Notes: a model not told the origin generated them from the sequence alone. A stretch of DNA of 56,236 nucleotides from Niallia taxi (GCF_004005475.1 NZ_RZTZ01000022.1:1-56236); one strand, 5' to 3'. Shown: positions 28,158 through 38,291, counted from the first letter of the stretch. Numbers and translations are program-made.

Positions 28158-31100
28158 TCAGTTTGCTTCCTGTGGCTCTTTCTTGAATGTACTCAAGGCC
28201 TCCACCATTTCATAACAAGCGTTCAGCCACTTATCTGTTTCGATTCCTTTAACATGGAGAACCATCTTTAATTTCTTGCCATCCATGCCTAAGCCAATCA
28301 TCCGGCCAAACTTAGAGCTTTTTTCGAATATTTTTTGGCCATCCATCTGGCTGCTGCCTTGCTCAGACAACAAGATAAGTACTTCTTCCTTCGATTGTTT
28401 AATTAGCTCAACTCCAGCGGCTTTGCCGTATAGCTTCATTTCTGTCAGCTTAAATAAATAGGCAACCTCAGACGGATAATCTCCAAATCTGTCGACCATT
28501 TCCTCCTGAAGCTCTGAAAGTTCATCGAAGGATGTAACCCCTCTGAACCTTTTATACATTTCAATCTTTTGCTGACCGTCATTGATATAGAAGTCTGGTA
28601 TATAAGCATCAATATCAAGATCTAAATCAATTGTCTGTCTCTGCTGTTCATCGAATGTTCCCTTTCGTTCCTCAATGGCATCTTTGAGCATTTGAGAGTA
28701 TAGGTCAAATCCGACTGAATCAATAAATCCATGCTGCTGTGCACCAAGAAGATTACCTGCTCCCCTGATCGTCAAGTCCCGCATCGCAATTTTGAAACCA
28801 GATCCTAGCTCTGTAAACTCCTTGATTGCCTGCAGTCTTTTTTCAGCCACTTCTGTTAACACTTTGTCCTTACGATACGTAAAGTAAGCATAGGCTACCC
28901 TGTTAGAGCGTCCAACACGTCCACGCAATTGATAAAGCTGTGAAAGTCCCATGCGGTCAGCATCTTGAACGATTAATGTATTAACATTTGGTATATCTAC
29001 ACCTGTCTCTATAATTGTTGTGCTTACTAAAACATCAAACTCTCCTTCTAGAAAGCTGAGCATCACTGATTCTAATTCATTTTCGGTCATTTGCCCATGT
29101 GCATACGTTACCCTTGCATCTGGAACAAGCATGGATATTTCCTCTGCTTTACGCTCTATATCTTCCACTCGATTATATAGGAAGTAAATTTGCCCGTTTC
29201 TTGCCAACTCTCTCTCAATAGCTTCACGCACAAGTCCACCATTGTATTCCATGACATATGTCTGGATAGGGAAACGATTTTCAGGCGGTGTCTCAATAAC
29301 AGACAGGTCACGCACACCTAGCATAGACATATGCAAGGTTCTCGGAATCGGAGTAGCCGTTAATGTCAAAACATCTACATTTGTTTTTAACTGCTTAATT
29401 TTTTCCTTATGCGTAACACCAAATCGCTGTTCTTCATCAATGATAAGCAAGCCTAAATCTCTGTAAATAATGTCCTTTGAAAGAATTCGATGTGTGCCGA
29501 CAACAATATCTAGTGTACCTGCCTTTAATCCCTTCATTGTTTCTGTTTGCTGCTTTCTTGTCCTAAATCTACTTAGTAAGCCTATCTCAATCGGATAATC
29601 CTGGAATCTTTCTCTTAATGTCTCATAATGCTGCTGCGCAAGGATTGTTGTAGGTACAAGAAAAGCAACTTGCTTTCCATCAGCAATAGCTTTGAAAGCT
29701 GCGCGGATGGCAACCTCTGTTTTTCCGTAACCAACATCTCCACATAACAGCCTATCCATCGGGCGTTCTCTTTCCATATCTTTTTTAATTTCATGGATAG
29801 AGCGCAACTGATCCTCTGTTTCTTGATAGGCAAATGATGATTCAAACTCTCGCTGCATTTCTCCGTCTGGAGAGAAGCCATAACCGACAGCTGCTTCTCT
29901 TTCTGCATACAGCTTAATAAGGTCATCAGCAATATCTTGAACAGACGATTCAACCTTTTTCTTAACCTTCTTCCAGTCATTCCCACCGAGCTTGTAAATT
30001 TTGGGCTCTTTGCTTTCTGACCCAACGTATTTTTGTATTAAATCTATCTGGTCGACAGGAACATACAGCTTATCACTGCCTTGGTAGCGCAAGTGCAGAT
30101 AATCTTTATGAATACCGTTGATTTGCAGTGTTTCAATTCCTAAGTACTTCCCTATCCCGTGATTAACGTGAACAACATAGTCCCCGATTTTCAGCTCGGA
30201 ATAGCTTTTTATTCTCTCCGCATTAGACAGCTTTTGTCTTCGCGCAGAGGTTTTTTTGACCCTAGTCTTAAAAAGCTCTTCTTCTGTAATGACAGCTAGC
30301 TTCATTATCGGCATTTCAAATCCTGACTGAAGGCTTCCCTCCATCAGCTGAATTTTGCCTTTTGCAATTTTATCCGTATCCTTCTGAATCACTGCTTGAA
30401 TTTCATAATCCTGCAGTACTTGCTCCAGCTTTTCCAGCCGTTCTTCACTGTTCGCCAGCACAATAACAGAGTACTTGTTCTTCTTCCAACGATCCATCTC
30501 AGATTTAAGCACATTCATTTGTCCATGGAAGCTCTGCATCTGTTTGCATGTTACGTTAATAATATTTTGCGGATTCGTATTTGGAACATGGCGCAGGAAT
30601 AAGGACATATAAACAATTGGCTGTACAGACCTTTGAAGCAAATCCTGCACGCTTTGGGAAAGCTTCATATCATGAATGATTTCTCCATCATTAAGCAAGC
30701 TAGTGTACCAATCTGCTTCTTCCTTCTCCAATGTATCATTCATTTCTTGAACTCTACTAATTTCTTCAACGAACAGGAGACCATTTTTCGGTAAATAATC
30801 TATTAAACTTGTATGGTCAGGATAAAGAAGAGACAAATATTTATAAAGCTGCTCTGGTTTTTGGCCATTTTTGAGCTGCTCAATCTCATAGCCTATATTC
30901 TGGGCAAGCAATGTCTTGGTTTTCTCATCCTTTATTTTCTTCAAGCTTTTTGCCAGACCTGCTTCAACCTTCTGAGCGAAGGCCTCCAGTTCATCTGTTC
31001 CGATAATTACCTCTGTTGCCGGTCCTATTGTAATGGACGAAAGCTTCTCTTTAGAGCGCTGATCCTCTAGAGAGAAGGTTCTAATAGAATCGATTTCTGT

Positions 31101-31700
31101 GTCAAACAGCTCTATTCGAAGTGGATTTTCCTCTGTTAAAGGATAAATATCTAGAATCCCTCCTCGAAGACTGAAGTCACCGGGAGCCGAAACCATGTCT
31201 GTACGTACATATCCAATCGTCACAAAACGCTGGATAAGCACTTCAAGATCGATATCCTTTCCAACCTCAAGCTCGATCTGCTGCTCTTTCCAAAGATCTT
31301 TAGGTGGAAGCAGTTTGCGCAGCCCCGCTACAGGAACTATCAATATTCCTTTTGCTGTTTTATCATTAGTCCAATGATTCAGCACTTCAATTCGCTGTGC
31401 CCTCAACTCTGGACTGGAAATGCTTATCTCTGCAGCTATAAGCTCATTTGCAGGGTATAAAAACACTTCGTTCTCATCCACTACATTTGTAATATCATCA
31501 TATAGCTTTTGGGCCTGCAGTAAATTAGGTGCTATTACAATTACTGGCCTTTTTGTCTTTTTATATATAGAAGTCATAAACAGCGTTCTTGCAGAGTTAG
31601 ACAAACCAGAAACAATTTGTTCCCTTAAACCTGCATTAACACCAGATATGACATTTTTAACGTCTTCCTGTTGATCAAATAATTTTTTAAGCCCTAACAA
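28158..31700 (-). CDS. mfd: Transcription-repair coupling factor
   Basis: Large ATP-dependent translocase that removes RNA polymerase stalled at lesions and recruits UvrA. The 1180 residues show, in order, a UvrB-like N-terminal module (about 1-340), the RNA polymerase-interacting domain (about 490-560, IKSYSELKIGDYVVHVNHGIG), the RecG-like translocase with Walker A GDVGYGKT and the box DEEQ, and the C-terminal TRCF domain. Start is TTG with AGGGAGGGAA upstream. Position between fin and spoVT is conserved. Confidence 0.98.
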   Translation of the reverse strand: MLGLKKLFDQQEDVKNVISGVNAGLREQIVSGLSNSARTLFMTSIYKKTKRPVIVIAPNLLQAQKLYDDITNVVDENEVFLYPANELIAAEISISSPELRAQRIEVLNHWTNDKTAKGILIVPVAGLRKLLPPKDLWKEQQIELEVGKDIDLEVLIQRFVTIGYVRTDMVSAPGDFSLRGGILDIYPLTEENPLRIELFDTEIDSIRTFSLEDQRSKEKLSSITIGPATEVIIGTDELEAFAQKVEAGLAKSLKKIKDEKTKTLLAQNIGYEIEQLKNGQKPEQLYKYLSLLYPDHTSLIDYLPKNGLLFVEEISRVQEMNDTLEKEEADWYTSLLNDGEIIHDMKLSQSVQDLLQRSVQPIVYMSLFLRHVPNTNPQNIINVTCKQMQSFHGQMNVLKSEMDRWKKNKYSVIVLANSEERLEKLEQVLQDYEIQAVIQKDTDKIAKGKIQLMEGSLQSGFEMPIMKLAVITEEELFKTRVKKTSARRQKLSNAERIKSYSELKIGDYVVHVNHGIGKYLGIETLQINGIHKDYLHLRYQGSDKLYVPVDQIDLIQKYVGSESKEPKIYKLGGNDWKKVKKKVESSVQDIADDLIKLYAEREAAVGYGFSPDGEMQREFESSFAYQETEDQLRSIHEIKKDMERERPMDRLLCGDVGYGKTEVAIRAAFKAIADGKQVAFLVPTTILAQQHYETLRERFQDYPIEIGLLSRFRTRKQQTETMKGLKAGTLDIVVGTHRILSKDIIYRDLGLLIIDEEQRFGVTHKEKIKQLKTNVDVLTLTATPIPRTLHMSMLGVRDLSVIETPPENRFPIQTYVMEYNGGLVREAIERELARNGQIYFLYNRVEDIERKAEEISMLVPDARVTYAHGQMTENELESVMLSFLEGEFDVLVSTTIIETGVDIPNVNTLIVQDADRMGLSQLYQLRGRVGRSNRVAYAYFTYRKDKVLTEVAEKRLQAIKEFTELGSGFKIAMRDLTIRGAGNLLGAQQHGFIDSVGFDLYSQMLKDAIEERKGTFDEQQRQTIDLDLDIDAYIPDFYINDGQQKIEMYKRFRGVTSFDELSELQEEMVDRFGDYPSEVAYLFKLTEMKLYGKAAGVELIKQSKEEVLILLSEQGSSQMDGQKIFEKSSKFGRMIGLGMDGKKLKMVLHVKGIETDKWLNACYEMVEALSTFKKEPQEAN

Positions 31701-31877
31701 TAGAAGATTCCCTCCCTACTTTAAAAATGAAAAAACAAATCTGTTCTCTCATATATTGACCCATATCCCATTTATCTGTTTTTTTTAGCCTGCTCATCTA
31801 CCTTCAACCGTGTTCTTACTCTAACTCTAGTACAAATATTACATTTATTCTTCAAAATTTTGTAAACAACAAAACGG

Positions 31878-31905
31878 AAAAATGCTTTGGAATCTCTCCA
31901 AAGCT
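31878..31905 (-). terminator. Terminator after fin
   Basis: Stem GCTTTGGA/TCCAAAGC with a short loop, then ATTTTTCC on the minus strand, about 30 bases past the fin stop. Confidence 0.85.
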
Positions 31906-31932
31906 TCTTTCGCCGTAATGCCTAAATACCTA

Positions 31933-32163
31933 TTAATGAATTAAATAATCATTTTCATAATATCCTGGATTTTTTGCTAAAGATTCATGGCAATCCTCAC
32001 ATATGGCTTTAATATGAATATCGCCTGCTTCGCTGTAATTAATCATCTCTGCTCTTTCCTGTTCTGTCAACATATCAAAACCAAGTCGAGCTGTTTCCAC
32101 AGAACTTTCATCAATGCTCCCTAACTTTACTCCACAATGCCTGCAATTATAATGTATGGCCAC
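31933..32163 (-). CDS. fin: Anti-sigma-F factor Fin
   Basis: A 76-residue zinc-binding protein (formerly YabK) that inhibits sigma-F and helps the forespore switch to sigma-G. Two cysteine pairs, C7-x-x-C10 and C55-x-x-C58, frame the chain (CRHC and CEDC). The rest (SSVETARLGFDMLTEQERAE, INYSEAGDIHIK) matches B. subtilis Fin. Start is GTG with AAGGAGG upstream. A sigma-F/G-type promoter precedes it, giving negative feedback. Confidence 0.94.
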   Translation of the reverse strand: MAIHYNCRHCGVKLGSIDESSVETARLGFDMLTEQERAEMINYSEAGDIHIKAICEDCHESLAKNPGYYENDYLIH

Positions 32164-32201
32164 GGGCGCAAGCCTCCTTAAAGCTTTTATGAACTAGTGC
32201 T

Positions 32202-32230
32202 AGTATTTACCTTTTGGAGGGAAGTTATAC
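32202..32230 (-). promoter_or_regulatory. sigma-F/sigma-G promoter of fin
   Basis: Minus-strand -35 GTATA (32226-32230), 15-base spacer, -10 GTAAATACT (32202-32210), matching the sigma-F pattern GGnnAnAnT except at one G. It lies about 40 bases before the fin start. Confidence 0.7.
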
Positions 32231-32268
32231 TAAGGAACATGGAGCAAAAAAGATGGTTCATCCAAAAC

Positions 32269-32832
32269 CTACTGGATATTATATATATTCATTACTTGTA
32301 GAAATGGTTCTTTCATCCATTGAGCACAAGCATCTGAACATTTTTTTATGATTAACTCTAATTCCGCTTGCTCTTCTTTCGTAAATTTACCTAAAACATA
32401 ATCTGTAACCTTCATTCCGTTTTGAGGTCTGTCAATCCCAACACGAATGCGGTTAAACTTTTCCGTTCCTGTATGGGCAATGGTTGATTTAATTCCATTA
32501 TGCCCGCCAGAGCTGCCCTTTTGCCTTAAGCGTATTTTACCAACAGGTAAATCTAAATCATCATATATAACTACAATATCTTCCGTATCAATATCATAAA
32601 AGTCCATAATTGGACGAATAGATTCACCGGATAGATTCATGTATGTAAGCGGCTTTAATAAAACCACTTTTTCTCCATTAATCATTCCTAATCCATATTG
32701 TCCTTTGAATTTTGATTTATCTAAAGGAATTCCATATTCCTCAGATATATAATCTATAACCTCGAATCCAATATTATGCCTTGTTTTTTCATATTGCTTT
32801 CCTGGATTGCCCAAGCCAACTACCAATTTCAT
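32269..32832 (-). CDS. pth: Peptidyl-tRNA hydrolase
   Basis: Releases peptides from prematurely dropped peptidyl-tRNA; in B. subtilis the gene is also called spoVC. The 187-residue product begins [23 protein letters not shown] and includes the catalytic histidine of that block (His20), the YMNLSG loop and the GHNGIKS segment. The longer frame to 32883 is rejected because the ATG at 32832 has AAGGGTG upstream and gives the family N-terminus. Confidence 0.96.
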   Translation of the reverse strand: MKLVVGLGNPGKQYEKTRHNIGFEVIDYISEEYGIPLDKSKFKGQYGLGMINGEKVVLLKPLTYMNLSGESIRPIMDFYDIDTEDIVVIYDDLDLPVGKIRLRQKGSSGGHNGIKSTIAHTGTEKFNRIRVGIDRPQNGMKVTDYVLGKFTKEEQAELELIIKKCSDACAQWMKEPFLQVMNIYNIQ

Positions 32833-32864
32833 TTGTTTCACCCTTTTATTCTTGTTTATATACA

Positions 32865-32908
32865 GAAAAAGAAGGCTTGCCAATAGCTGTTCAATCGGCT
32901 AAGCCTCC
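32865..32908 (-). terminator. Terminator after ctc
   Basis: Stem AGGCTT-GCC/GGC-AAGCCT with one bulge and a loop of about 15 bases, then TCTTTTTCT on the minus strand. It lies between ctc and pth, about 35 bases before the pth start. Confidence 0.65.
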
Positions 32909-33049
32909 ATTTTATTTATTACAACAGCCTGTATGCGTATATCCATTTAGAAAAATCTCTTCTATTTGATATTCTACATACAATTACTGCATACCTTCCT
33001 CTTTTGGGCAATTAATCAATTAAAAATATAAAGGGTTTGCTCTCTACAC

Positions 33050-33688
33050 TCAATCGGTTCCGTCTACAGAAGTTTCTCTGCCTTCCACATTTTCTGGGAT
33101 TCCGCCATCCTGCTGTTCCCCAGTGCTAATCTCTTCCTCTTGTCTTGGAGGAAGTACGGAAGCAATCGTTTCATCTGCCTCATGATTGATTTGCAGATTA
33201 TCATACCCTTTAATATCCGCAACAGAAAGTGTTCCACCAACCTCAAGGCTGCTAATGTCTATATCAATAGCGGTAGGGATATCATTCGGCTTAGCTGTTA
33301 CTTCAACTTCATGCAACGCTTGCTGCAATACACCACCGTCTTTTACACCGCTTGAATCTCCTGTAAGATTGACTCTGACTGTTGAAGTTATTTCCTTTGA
33401 TAAATCAACTGCTAAAAAGTCTATATGCAGTATGCTTCTTTTAATCGGATCGGAATGGTAATCGTTCAGCACGACATTGTGCTTCTCTCCGTCAACATCC
33501 AAGGATATTACTCCGTTACGACCAACATCCTTTAACACTTTCAAAAAGCTTGCTTCACTTAAGGAAATAGATGTACTGTCTACCTTTGTTCCATAGACAA
33601 CTGCTGGAATATTCCCGTTATTTCTTAAATCCGATAATACTGAATGCTTAGAAACCGTACGTTTTTTTGCTTGTAATGTTGCAGTCAT
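33050..33688 (-). CDS. ctc: General stress ribosomal protein Ctc (bL25 family)
   Basis: A 212-residue bL25/CTC protein that binds 5S rRNA in the 50S subunit under stress. The N-terminal L25 beta-barrel (1-95, with VVYGTKVDS and VVLNDYHSDPIKRSILHIDF) is followed by the TL5-type C-terminal domain and an acidic tail (EEEISTGEQQDGG). A near-perfect sigma-B promoter precedes it, as for B. subtilis ctc. Its own terminator follows. Confidence 0.95.
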   Translation of the reverse strand: MTATLQAKKRTVSKHSVLSDLRNNGNIPAVVYGTKVDSTSISLSEASFLKVLKDVGRNGVISLDVDGEKHNVVLNDYHSDPIKRSILHIDFLAVDLSKEITSTVRVNLTGDSSGVKDGGVLQQALHEVEVTAKPNDIPTAIDIDISSLEVGGTLSVADIKGYDNLQINHEADETIASVLPPRQEEEISTGEQQDGGIPENVEGRETSVDGTD

Positions 33689-33730
33689 GAAAAAATCGCC
33701 TCCATCATTTTGTATCGCTATATATAAAAA

Positions 33731-33756
33731 ATTCCCTAAAACCGCCTATTTTAAAC
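33731..33756 (-). promoter_or_regulatory. sigma-B promoter of ctc
   Basis: Minus-strand GTTTAA (33751-33756), 14-base spacer, GGGAAT (33731-33736). This matches the sigma-B consensus GTTTAA-N12-14-GGGWAW at every informative position, and lies about 43 bases before ctc. Confidence 0.88.
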
Positions 33757-33818
33757 ATGCAAGTTTTAAACTAGGTAACTTTTTCCTAGATGGAGTGCGC
33801 TTAGTCCAATAGAAATAA

Positions 33819-33840
33819 GTCGCCCCTTAGAGGGAGCGAC
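33819..33840 (-). terminator. Hairpin/terminator after prs
   Basis: Stem GTCGCTCCC/GGG-CGAC with a one-base bulge and a six-base loop, followed by TTATTTCT on the minus strand. The U tract is interrupted, so termination may be partial. Confidence 0.6.
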
Positions 33841-33847
33841 ATACTTC

Positions 33848-34804
33848 TTAATCAAATAGATAGCTGACTGATTGATCAGAATGTACTCTAATGATTGCTT
33901 CTCCAAGCAGGTCTGCCACAGAAAGTTGAATAACGTTTTCTGTTAGCTTTTCTTCTGGAAGCTCAATAGAGTTTGTTACTACAAGCTCTTTAATTTTAGA
34001 ATTTTTAATTCTTTCCATTGCAGGACCTGAAAGAACTGGATGCGTACAGCAAGCATATACTTCCTTCGCTCCATTTTCTGCAAGAGCATTTGCCCCAAGA
34101 GTAATTGTGCCAGCAGTGTCAATAATGTCATCAATAAGGATGGCAATTTTACCTTCGATGTTCCCGACAATATTCATGACTTCAGCCACATTCGGCTTCG
34201 GTCTTCTCTTATCAATAATAGCAATTGGCGCTTTAAGACGCTCTGCAAGCTTACGAGCGCGTGTCACACCACCATGGTCTGGTGAAACGATAACAATGTC
34301 GCCGTCGAATTCCCTTTTGCTGAAGTATTCTCCTAAGATAGGTACACCCATAAGATGATCGATAGGGATATCGAAGAATCCTTGAATTTGCGGTGCATGC
34401 AAGTCTAACGTGATAACACGTGTAGCCCCTGCAGTTTCAAGCAAATTCGCCACAAGCTTAGCAGTAATTGGTTCACGTGCACGAGCTTTACGATCTTGTC
34501 GAGCATATCCGTAATAAGGAATAACTAAGTTAATTGTTTTAGCAGAAGCGCGTTTTAAAGCATCAATCATAATAAGTAGTTCCATGATATGCTCATTTAC
34601 AGGAGAACTTGTTGACTGAATGATGTAAACATCACAGCCACGAATGCTCTCTTCAATATTAATTTGAATTTCTCCATCACTGAAACGTGTTACAGAGCAT
34701 TTACCTAATTCAACTCCAATTGATTTGGCGATTTCAGCTGCCAATGCTGGGTTGGAATTTAAGGTAAATACCTTTAAGTTTGGATCTGTATTTTTTACTA
34801 GCAT
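33848..34804 (-). CDS. prs: Ribose-phosphate pyrophosphokinase (PRPP synthetase)
   Basis: Makes PRPP from ribose-5-phosphate and ATP for purine, pyrimidine, histidine and tryptophan synthesis. The 318-residue class I enzyme shows [17 protein letters not shown] near the N-terminus, the flexible-loop and metal region [18 protein letters not shown], and the ribose-phosphate loop [13 protein letters not shown]. Start ATG with GGAGGTTC upstream. It follows glmU by about 95 bases that include a hairpin without a U tract. Confidence 0.98.
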   Translation of the reverse strand: MLVKNTDPNLKVFTLNSNPALAAEIAKSIGVELGKCSVTRFSDGEIQINIEESIRGCDVYIIQSTSSPVNEHIMELLIMIDALKRASAKTINLVIPYYGYARQDRKARAREPITAKLVANLLETAGATRVITLDLHAPQIQGFFDIPIDHLMGVPILGEYFSKREFDGDIVIVSPDHGGVTRARKLAERLKAPIAIIDKRRPKPNVAEVMNIVGNIEGKIAILIDDIIDTAGTITLGANALAENGAKEVYACCTHPVLSGPAMERIKNSKIKELVVTNSIELPEEKLTENVIQLSVADLLGEAIIRVHSDQSVSYLFD

Positions 34805-34860
34805 GATGAACCTCCACTGGCTTTTTTCCTAACTAATAGCTTGTCCTCTTTTAGAACAGA

Positions 34861-34886
34861 ATAAGAAGCCATTATTTTCTTCTTAT
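34861..34886 (-). other. Stem-loop between glmU and prs
   Basis: Arms ATAAGAAG and CTTCTTAT with a ten-base loop, no U tract on either strand. It may be an mRNA processing or stabilising hairpin within a glmU-prs transcript; no function can be shown. Confidence 0.4.
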
Positions 34887-34899
34887 TCTTCAATGCTTT

Positions 34900-36270
34900 T
34901 TAATCTTGCTTTGATTTTTTCATGTAATCATCTTTATTAACTTGGCGAGCCCTTGCAATAGATAAAGATTCTGCTGGAACATCATCTGTTATGGTAGAGC
35001 CAGCTGCAACGTAAGCACCTTTGCCAACCTTAACCGGTGCGATTAGATTGGAATTACAGCCAATGAATGCACCATCTTCTATTGTAGTCAAAAATTTGTT
35101 TTCTCCGTCATAGTTGACTGTTATCGTTCCACAACCAATATTGACATCACTGCCTACTTTCGCATCGCCGATATAGCTCAAATGAGATGCTTTACTTCTA
35201 TCACCAAACTCAGCCTTTTTGATTTCAACAAAGTTACCTATCTTCACATCATCACCAATCAAAGAAGCAGGGCGAATGTGAGCAAAAGGTCCAATATTCA
35301 CATTTGCACCTATTTTGCTATCAAATGCTGCAGATTGTCTAATTTCAGTGCTTTCTCCAACAACACAGTTACCAATTTCCGTATTTGGTCCAATAACGCA
35401 ATCAGAAGCAATCGTTGTTTGACCTGAAATAATTGTACCTGGCAAGATAACCGTATCGCTGCCAATCGTAACATCTGTACCAATATAAGTATTAGAAGGG
35501 TCAATAATTGTAACTCCATTGCGCATATGCTCTTCATTTACACGCTTTTTCAAAAGTCTCTCTGCTTCAGCCAGTGCGATTCGATCGTTTACACCAATCG
35601 TCTCACTGAAATCACCTGTCTTATATGCAGAAACTATTTCACCTTGCTTTTTGAAAATTTCAATGACATCGGGTAAGTAGTATTCCCCTTGTACATTTTC
35701 ATTAGTAACATTATTCAATGCCTCAAATAAGGCCGCGTTATCAAAACAGTACGTTCCTGTATTGATTTCGACAATTTGCTTTTCTTCTTCAGAAGCATCT
35801 TTATGTTCAACGATTTTTTCAACTTCACCAATATTATTACGCACAATTCGACCGTAACCAGTCGGATCCTCTGCAACAGCAGTCAAAACAGTTGCTTTGG
35901 CAGAAGTTTCTAGATGGTAGCTGCTAAGAGCCTCTAACGTTTCTGAAGTAATTAATGGCGTATCGCCGCATACAACAACCGTAACACCATCTTTGTTCTC
36001 CAGAAAATCCTTCGCCTGCATAACCGCATGCGCCGTTCCTAACTGTTCAGCTTGATTAGCATAACTTATCTTATCTCCAAGTTGTGCTTTCACCTGATCT
36101 GAACCGTGACCTATAACAGTTACAATACGCTCCATTTGAAGCTTTGATACTTGATCGACTACATGCTGCACCATCGGCTTGCCGCAAACTGGATGAAGTA
36201 CTTTATATAGCTTTGACTTCATTCTTGTTCCTTGTCCTGCGGCCAAGATCACTGCGTATCGATTTATCAT
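34900..36270 (-). CDS. glmU: Bifunctional GlcNAc-1-P uridyltransferase / glucosamine-1-P acetyltransferase
   Basis: Makes UDP-GlcNAc, the precursor of peptidoglycan and teichoic acid linkage units. The N-terminal uridyltransferase domain has [11 protein letters not shown] (residues 10-20) and GTAHAVMQA. The C-terminal left-handed beta-helix (about 250-456) shows many hexapeptide repeats, such as [15 protein letters not shown], and the [11 protein letters not shown] acetyltransferase site. 456 residues, normal. GGAGG precedes the ATG. It has its own sigma-A promoter. Confidence 0.97.
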   Translation of the reverse strand: MINRYAVILAAGQGTRMKSKLYKVLHPVCGKPMVQHVVDQVSKLQMERIVTVIGHGSDQVKAQLGDKISYANQAEQLGTAHAVMQAKDFLENKDGVTVVVCGDTPLITSETLEALSSYHLETSAKATVLTAVAEDPTGYGRIVRNNIGEVEKIVEHKDASEEEKQIVEINTGTYCFDNAALFEALNNVTNENVQGEYYLPDVIEIFKKQGEIVSAYKTGDFSETIGVNDRIALAEAERLLKKRVNEEHMRNGVTIIDPSNTYIGTDVTIGSDTVILPGTIISGQTTIASDCVIGPNTEIGNCVVGESTEIRQSAAFDSKIGANVNIGPFAHIRPASLIGDDVKIGNFVEIKKAEFGDRSKASHLSYIGDAKVGSDVNIGCGTITVNYDGENKFLTTIEDGAFIGCNSNLIAPVKVGKGAYVAAGSTITDDVPAESLSIARARQVNKDDYMKKSKQD

Positions 36271-36306
36271 TCACAGGCCTCCAATTTAACCTTTTTATCC
36301 ATTAAA

Positions 36307-36335
36307 AATATATCTCAAATACAGTTTGATTTCAA
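36307..36335 (-). promoter_or_regulatory. glmU promoter
   Basis: Minus-strand -35 TTGAAA (36330-36335) and -10 TATATT (36307-36312) with a 17-base spacer, about 37 bases before the glmU start. Confidence 0.75.
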
Positions 36336-36520
36336 GGAATGTTTGTATCCAAATATATGAAAATAAAGCGGAAAACAAGGGGTTATAAGGGTTTAATCCT
36401 CCAGATTTTTTATTTTCTTTTTTTATAAGGTTCCCAAGAATCCGCTTACCTAAAACCAACCAATTTAGGTTGTTATAAAATTTTCATTATATTTATATAT
36501 TTTGAAAGCATTATATGCGC
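36336..36520. other. Intergenic stretch between spoVG terminator and glmU promoter
   Basis: AT-rich, no gene. It holds a short stem-loop (CCTAAA/TTTAGG arms, 36448-36468) with no U tract. I see no riboswitch or T-box signature. Confidence 0.4.
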
Positions 36521-36557
36521 AAAAAAAAAGAGCCTTACTCTTCAGAAGTAGGCTCTA
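36521..36557 (-). terminator. Terminator after spoVG
   Basis: Stem AGAGCCTACT/AGTAAGGCTCT (one bulge) with a seven-base loop, followed by nine T residues on the minus strand, 15 bases past the spoVG stop. Confidence 0.92.
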
Positions 36558-36571
36558 GCTGCTCGTATTCT

Positions 36572-36862
36572 TTAGGAAGCTCCGGCTTCTTCAAATTCAA
36601 CTTCTAATTCACCTAAGCGGTGGTACTCTGCTAAAACAGCTTCCTGGATTTTACCTCTTGTACCTGAGTTAATCGGATGTGCAATATCCCTAAATTCACC
36701 ATCCGGTGTCCTTTTGCTTGGCATTGCCACAAATAAACCGTTATTACCATCAATTACTCTTATATCGTGAACAACAAACTCATTATCTAGAGTAATAGAG
36801 GCAATGGCTCTCATTCTTCCATCCGTATTGACTCGGCGTAGTCTTACGTCAGTTACTTCCAT
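36572..36862 (-). CDS. spoVG: Regulator SpoVG
   Basis: A 96-residue nucleic-acid-binding regulator of sporulation, septation and virulence-type genes across Firmicutes. The whole chain is typical: [40 protein letters not shown] and [19 protein letters not shown]. The 16 extra upstream codons to 36910 are rejected: AAGGTGGTGA precedes the ATG at 36862, and the extension covers the leader. A sigma-H promoter precedes it; in B. subtilis AbrB represses this promoter. Confidence 0.97.
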   Translation of the reverse strand: MEVTDVRLRRVNTDGRMRAIASITLDNEFVVHDIRVIDGNNGLFVAMPSKRTPDGEFRDIAHPINSGTRGKIQEAVLAEYHRLGELEVEFEEAGAS

Positions 36863-36904
36863 TCTGTTCACCACCTTTACTAGAAGATAAAATCTAGTTA
36901 AGTA

Positions 36905-36929
36905 ATTCAACAGAATTTTCGTAACTCCT
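36905..36929 (-). promoter_or_regulatory. sigma-H promoter of spoVG
   Basis: Minus-strand AGGAGTT (36923-36929) and GAAT (36905-36908) with a 14-base gap. This is the same spacing as the B. subtilis spoVG promoter as I recall it, fitting sigma-H (AGGA...GAAT). The AT-rich DNA upstream is a plausible AbrB binding region. Confidence 0.75.
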
Positions 36930-37021
36930 TCTTTATCAGCAAATTTTTTTAGAATATTTAATATAAAATGCTAAAAAACGCTAAGTAAGACTACAAAAAC
37001 TAACATATTCCTACTTTTATA

Positions 37022-37396
37022 CTATTTGCAAAGTGCGATTACTTCAATTTCAACCAATACGTCTTTAGGCAATCTTGCAACTTCCACACAAGAGCGCGCT
37101 GGTTTATGTACATTGAAATATTGTCCATACACTTCATTAATAGCAGCAAAATCATCCATATTTTTAATAAAGACAGTAGCCTTAACGACAGTTTCAAAGG
37201 AAGCATTTGCTTCTTTCAAGACAGCTGCAAGATTTTTGAAGACTTGATGTGTTTGTTCCTGAACATTACCTTGCAATAACTCTCCTTCTGCTGTCAAAGG
37301 GATTTGACCTGAGCTGTAAAACATATTATTGACAATAATCCCTTGAGAGTAAGGTCCGATTGCTGCTGGTGCACCGCTTGTTTGTACAATTTTCAT
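37022..37396 (-). CDS. ridA: RidA family enamine/imine deaminase YabJ
   Basis: Hydrolyses reactive enamines/imines formed by PLP enzymes; in B. subtilis YabJ also affects purR-linked regulation. The 124 residues include the [10 protein letters not shown] start, SSGQIPLT, and the C-terminal [19 protein letters not shown] with the conserved substrate-binding Arg. The ATG at 37396 is nine bases from GGGGG; the ATG six bases upstream is too close to that site. It follows purR by 13 bases, so the two are co-transcribed. Confidence 0.95.
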   Translation of the reverse strand: MKIVQTSGAPAAIGPYSQGIIVNNMFYSSGQIPLTAEGELLQGNVQEQTHQVFKNLAAVLKEANASFETVVKATVFIKNMDDFAAINEVYGQYFNVHKPARSCVEVARLPKDVLVEIEVIALCK

Positions 37397-37409
37397 TTTC
37401 ATTATCCCC

Positions 37410-38234
37410 CTATCGTTTCTTATCAAAATAATTTCCAATTTCAACAGATATCTTTTTCTCTTTTACATCAACACCTGAAAGCTTCACTAATGATAAATAA
37501 TCATCGACAAGTCTTTCTTCTGCTTCCTCTGCTTCAATCAGGACAGCAATTCCGGCAACAGTGGCATTAAACTCATCCAGTAAGCTGATCATTCCGTTTA
37601 CTGTGCCGCCAGCCTTCATAAAGTCATCGACAATAAGTACATTTGAGCCTTGTTCTAAGCTTCTTTTCGAAAGGACCATCGTCTGGATTCGCTTTGATGA
37701 ACCAGAAACATAGTTAATGCTGACTGTTGATCCTTCTGTCACTTTGCTGTCTCTTCTTACCATAACTACAGGAACATTTAAGAAAGACGCAACAGCATAT
37801 GCAAGCGGGATACCTTTTGTTGCCACAGTCATTACAACATCAATATTTGTATCAGCAAAAGCGGACGCGAATATTTTCCCTACTCTTTGAACAAGGGCAG
37901 TGTCCCCTAATATATCTGTCATATACAGATATCCTCCTGGAAGGAGTCTGTCTGGTTTTACAATTAACTGACAAAGCTCCTCTATAAAGGCTTTTGCTTC
38001 TTCCTCATTAACTTTAGCGTGGTATTTAACACCACCTGCAGCACCTGGCAAAGTTTGTAGAATACCTATACCTCTATCTTCAAAGGTTTCCTTGATTATC
38101 GCCAAATCTTCACTTATGGAAGATTTCGCTGAACCATATCTCTCTGAAAAATAGGATAAGGACACTAATTGCCTTGGATGCTCTAGTAAATAATTCGTCA
38201 TGTCTATTAAACGTTCACTACGACGAAATTTCAT
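37410..38234 (-). CDS. purR: Purine operon repressor PurR
   Basis: PRPP-responsive repressor of purine genes in Gram-positive bacteria. An N-terminal winged helix ([36 protein letters not shown]-like segment) is joined to a type I phosphoribosyltransferase-like domain with the PRPP motif [13 protein letters not shown] near residue 200. 274 residues, slightly shorter than the roughly 285 of B. subtilis. Start ATG at 38234 has GGAGG eight bases upstream; the five upstream codons are rejected. A PurBox-like half site lies in its promoter region. Confidence 0.96.
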   Translation of the reverse strand: MKFRRSERLIDMTNYLLEHPRQLVSLSYFSERYGSAKSSISEDLAIIKETFEDRGIGILQTLPGAAGGVKYHAKVNEEEAKAFIEELCQLIVKPDRLLPGGYLYMTDILGDTALVQRVGKIFASAFADTNIDVVMTVATKGIPLAYAVASFLNVPVVMVRRDSKVTEGSTVSINYVSGSSKRIQTMVLSKRSLEQGSNVLIVDDFMKAGGTVNGMISLLDEFNATVAGIAVLIEAEEAEERLVDDYLSLVKLSGVDVKEKKISVEIGNYFDKKR

Positions 38235-38247
38235 ATGGCGATCCTCC

Positions 38248-38286
38248 AAAATCCGAATATTTTACCTTTAATTTTACATTATTATA
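38248..38286 (-). promoter_or_regulatory. purR promoter region with PurBox-like site
   Basis: A -10 TATAAT (38281-38286) just after the ispE stop is followed by a sequence whose opposite strand reads AAAATCCGAATATTTT (38248-38263). That is close to the PurBox core CCGAAC/T flanked by A/T. The placement downstream of the -10 suits autorepression. No clear -35 was found, so confidence is moderate. Confidence 0.45.
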
Positions 38287-38291
38287 CGGAT

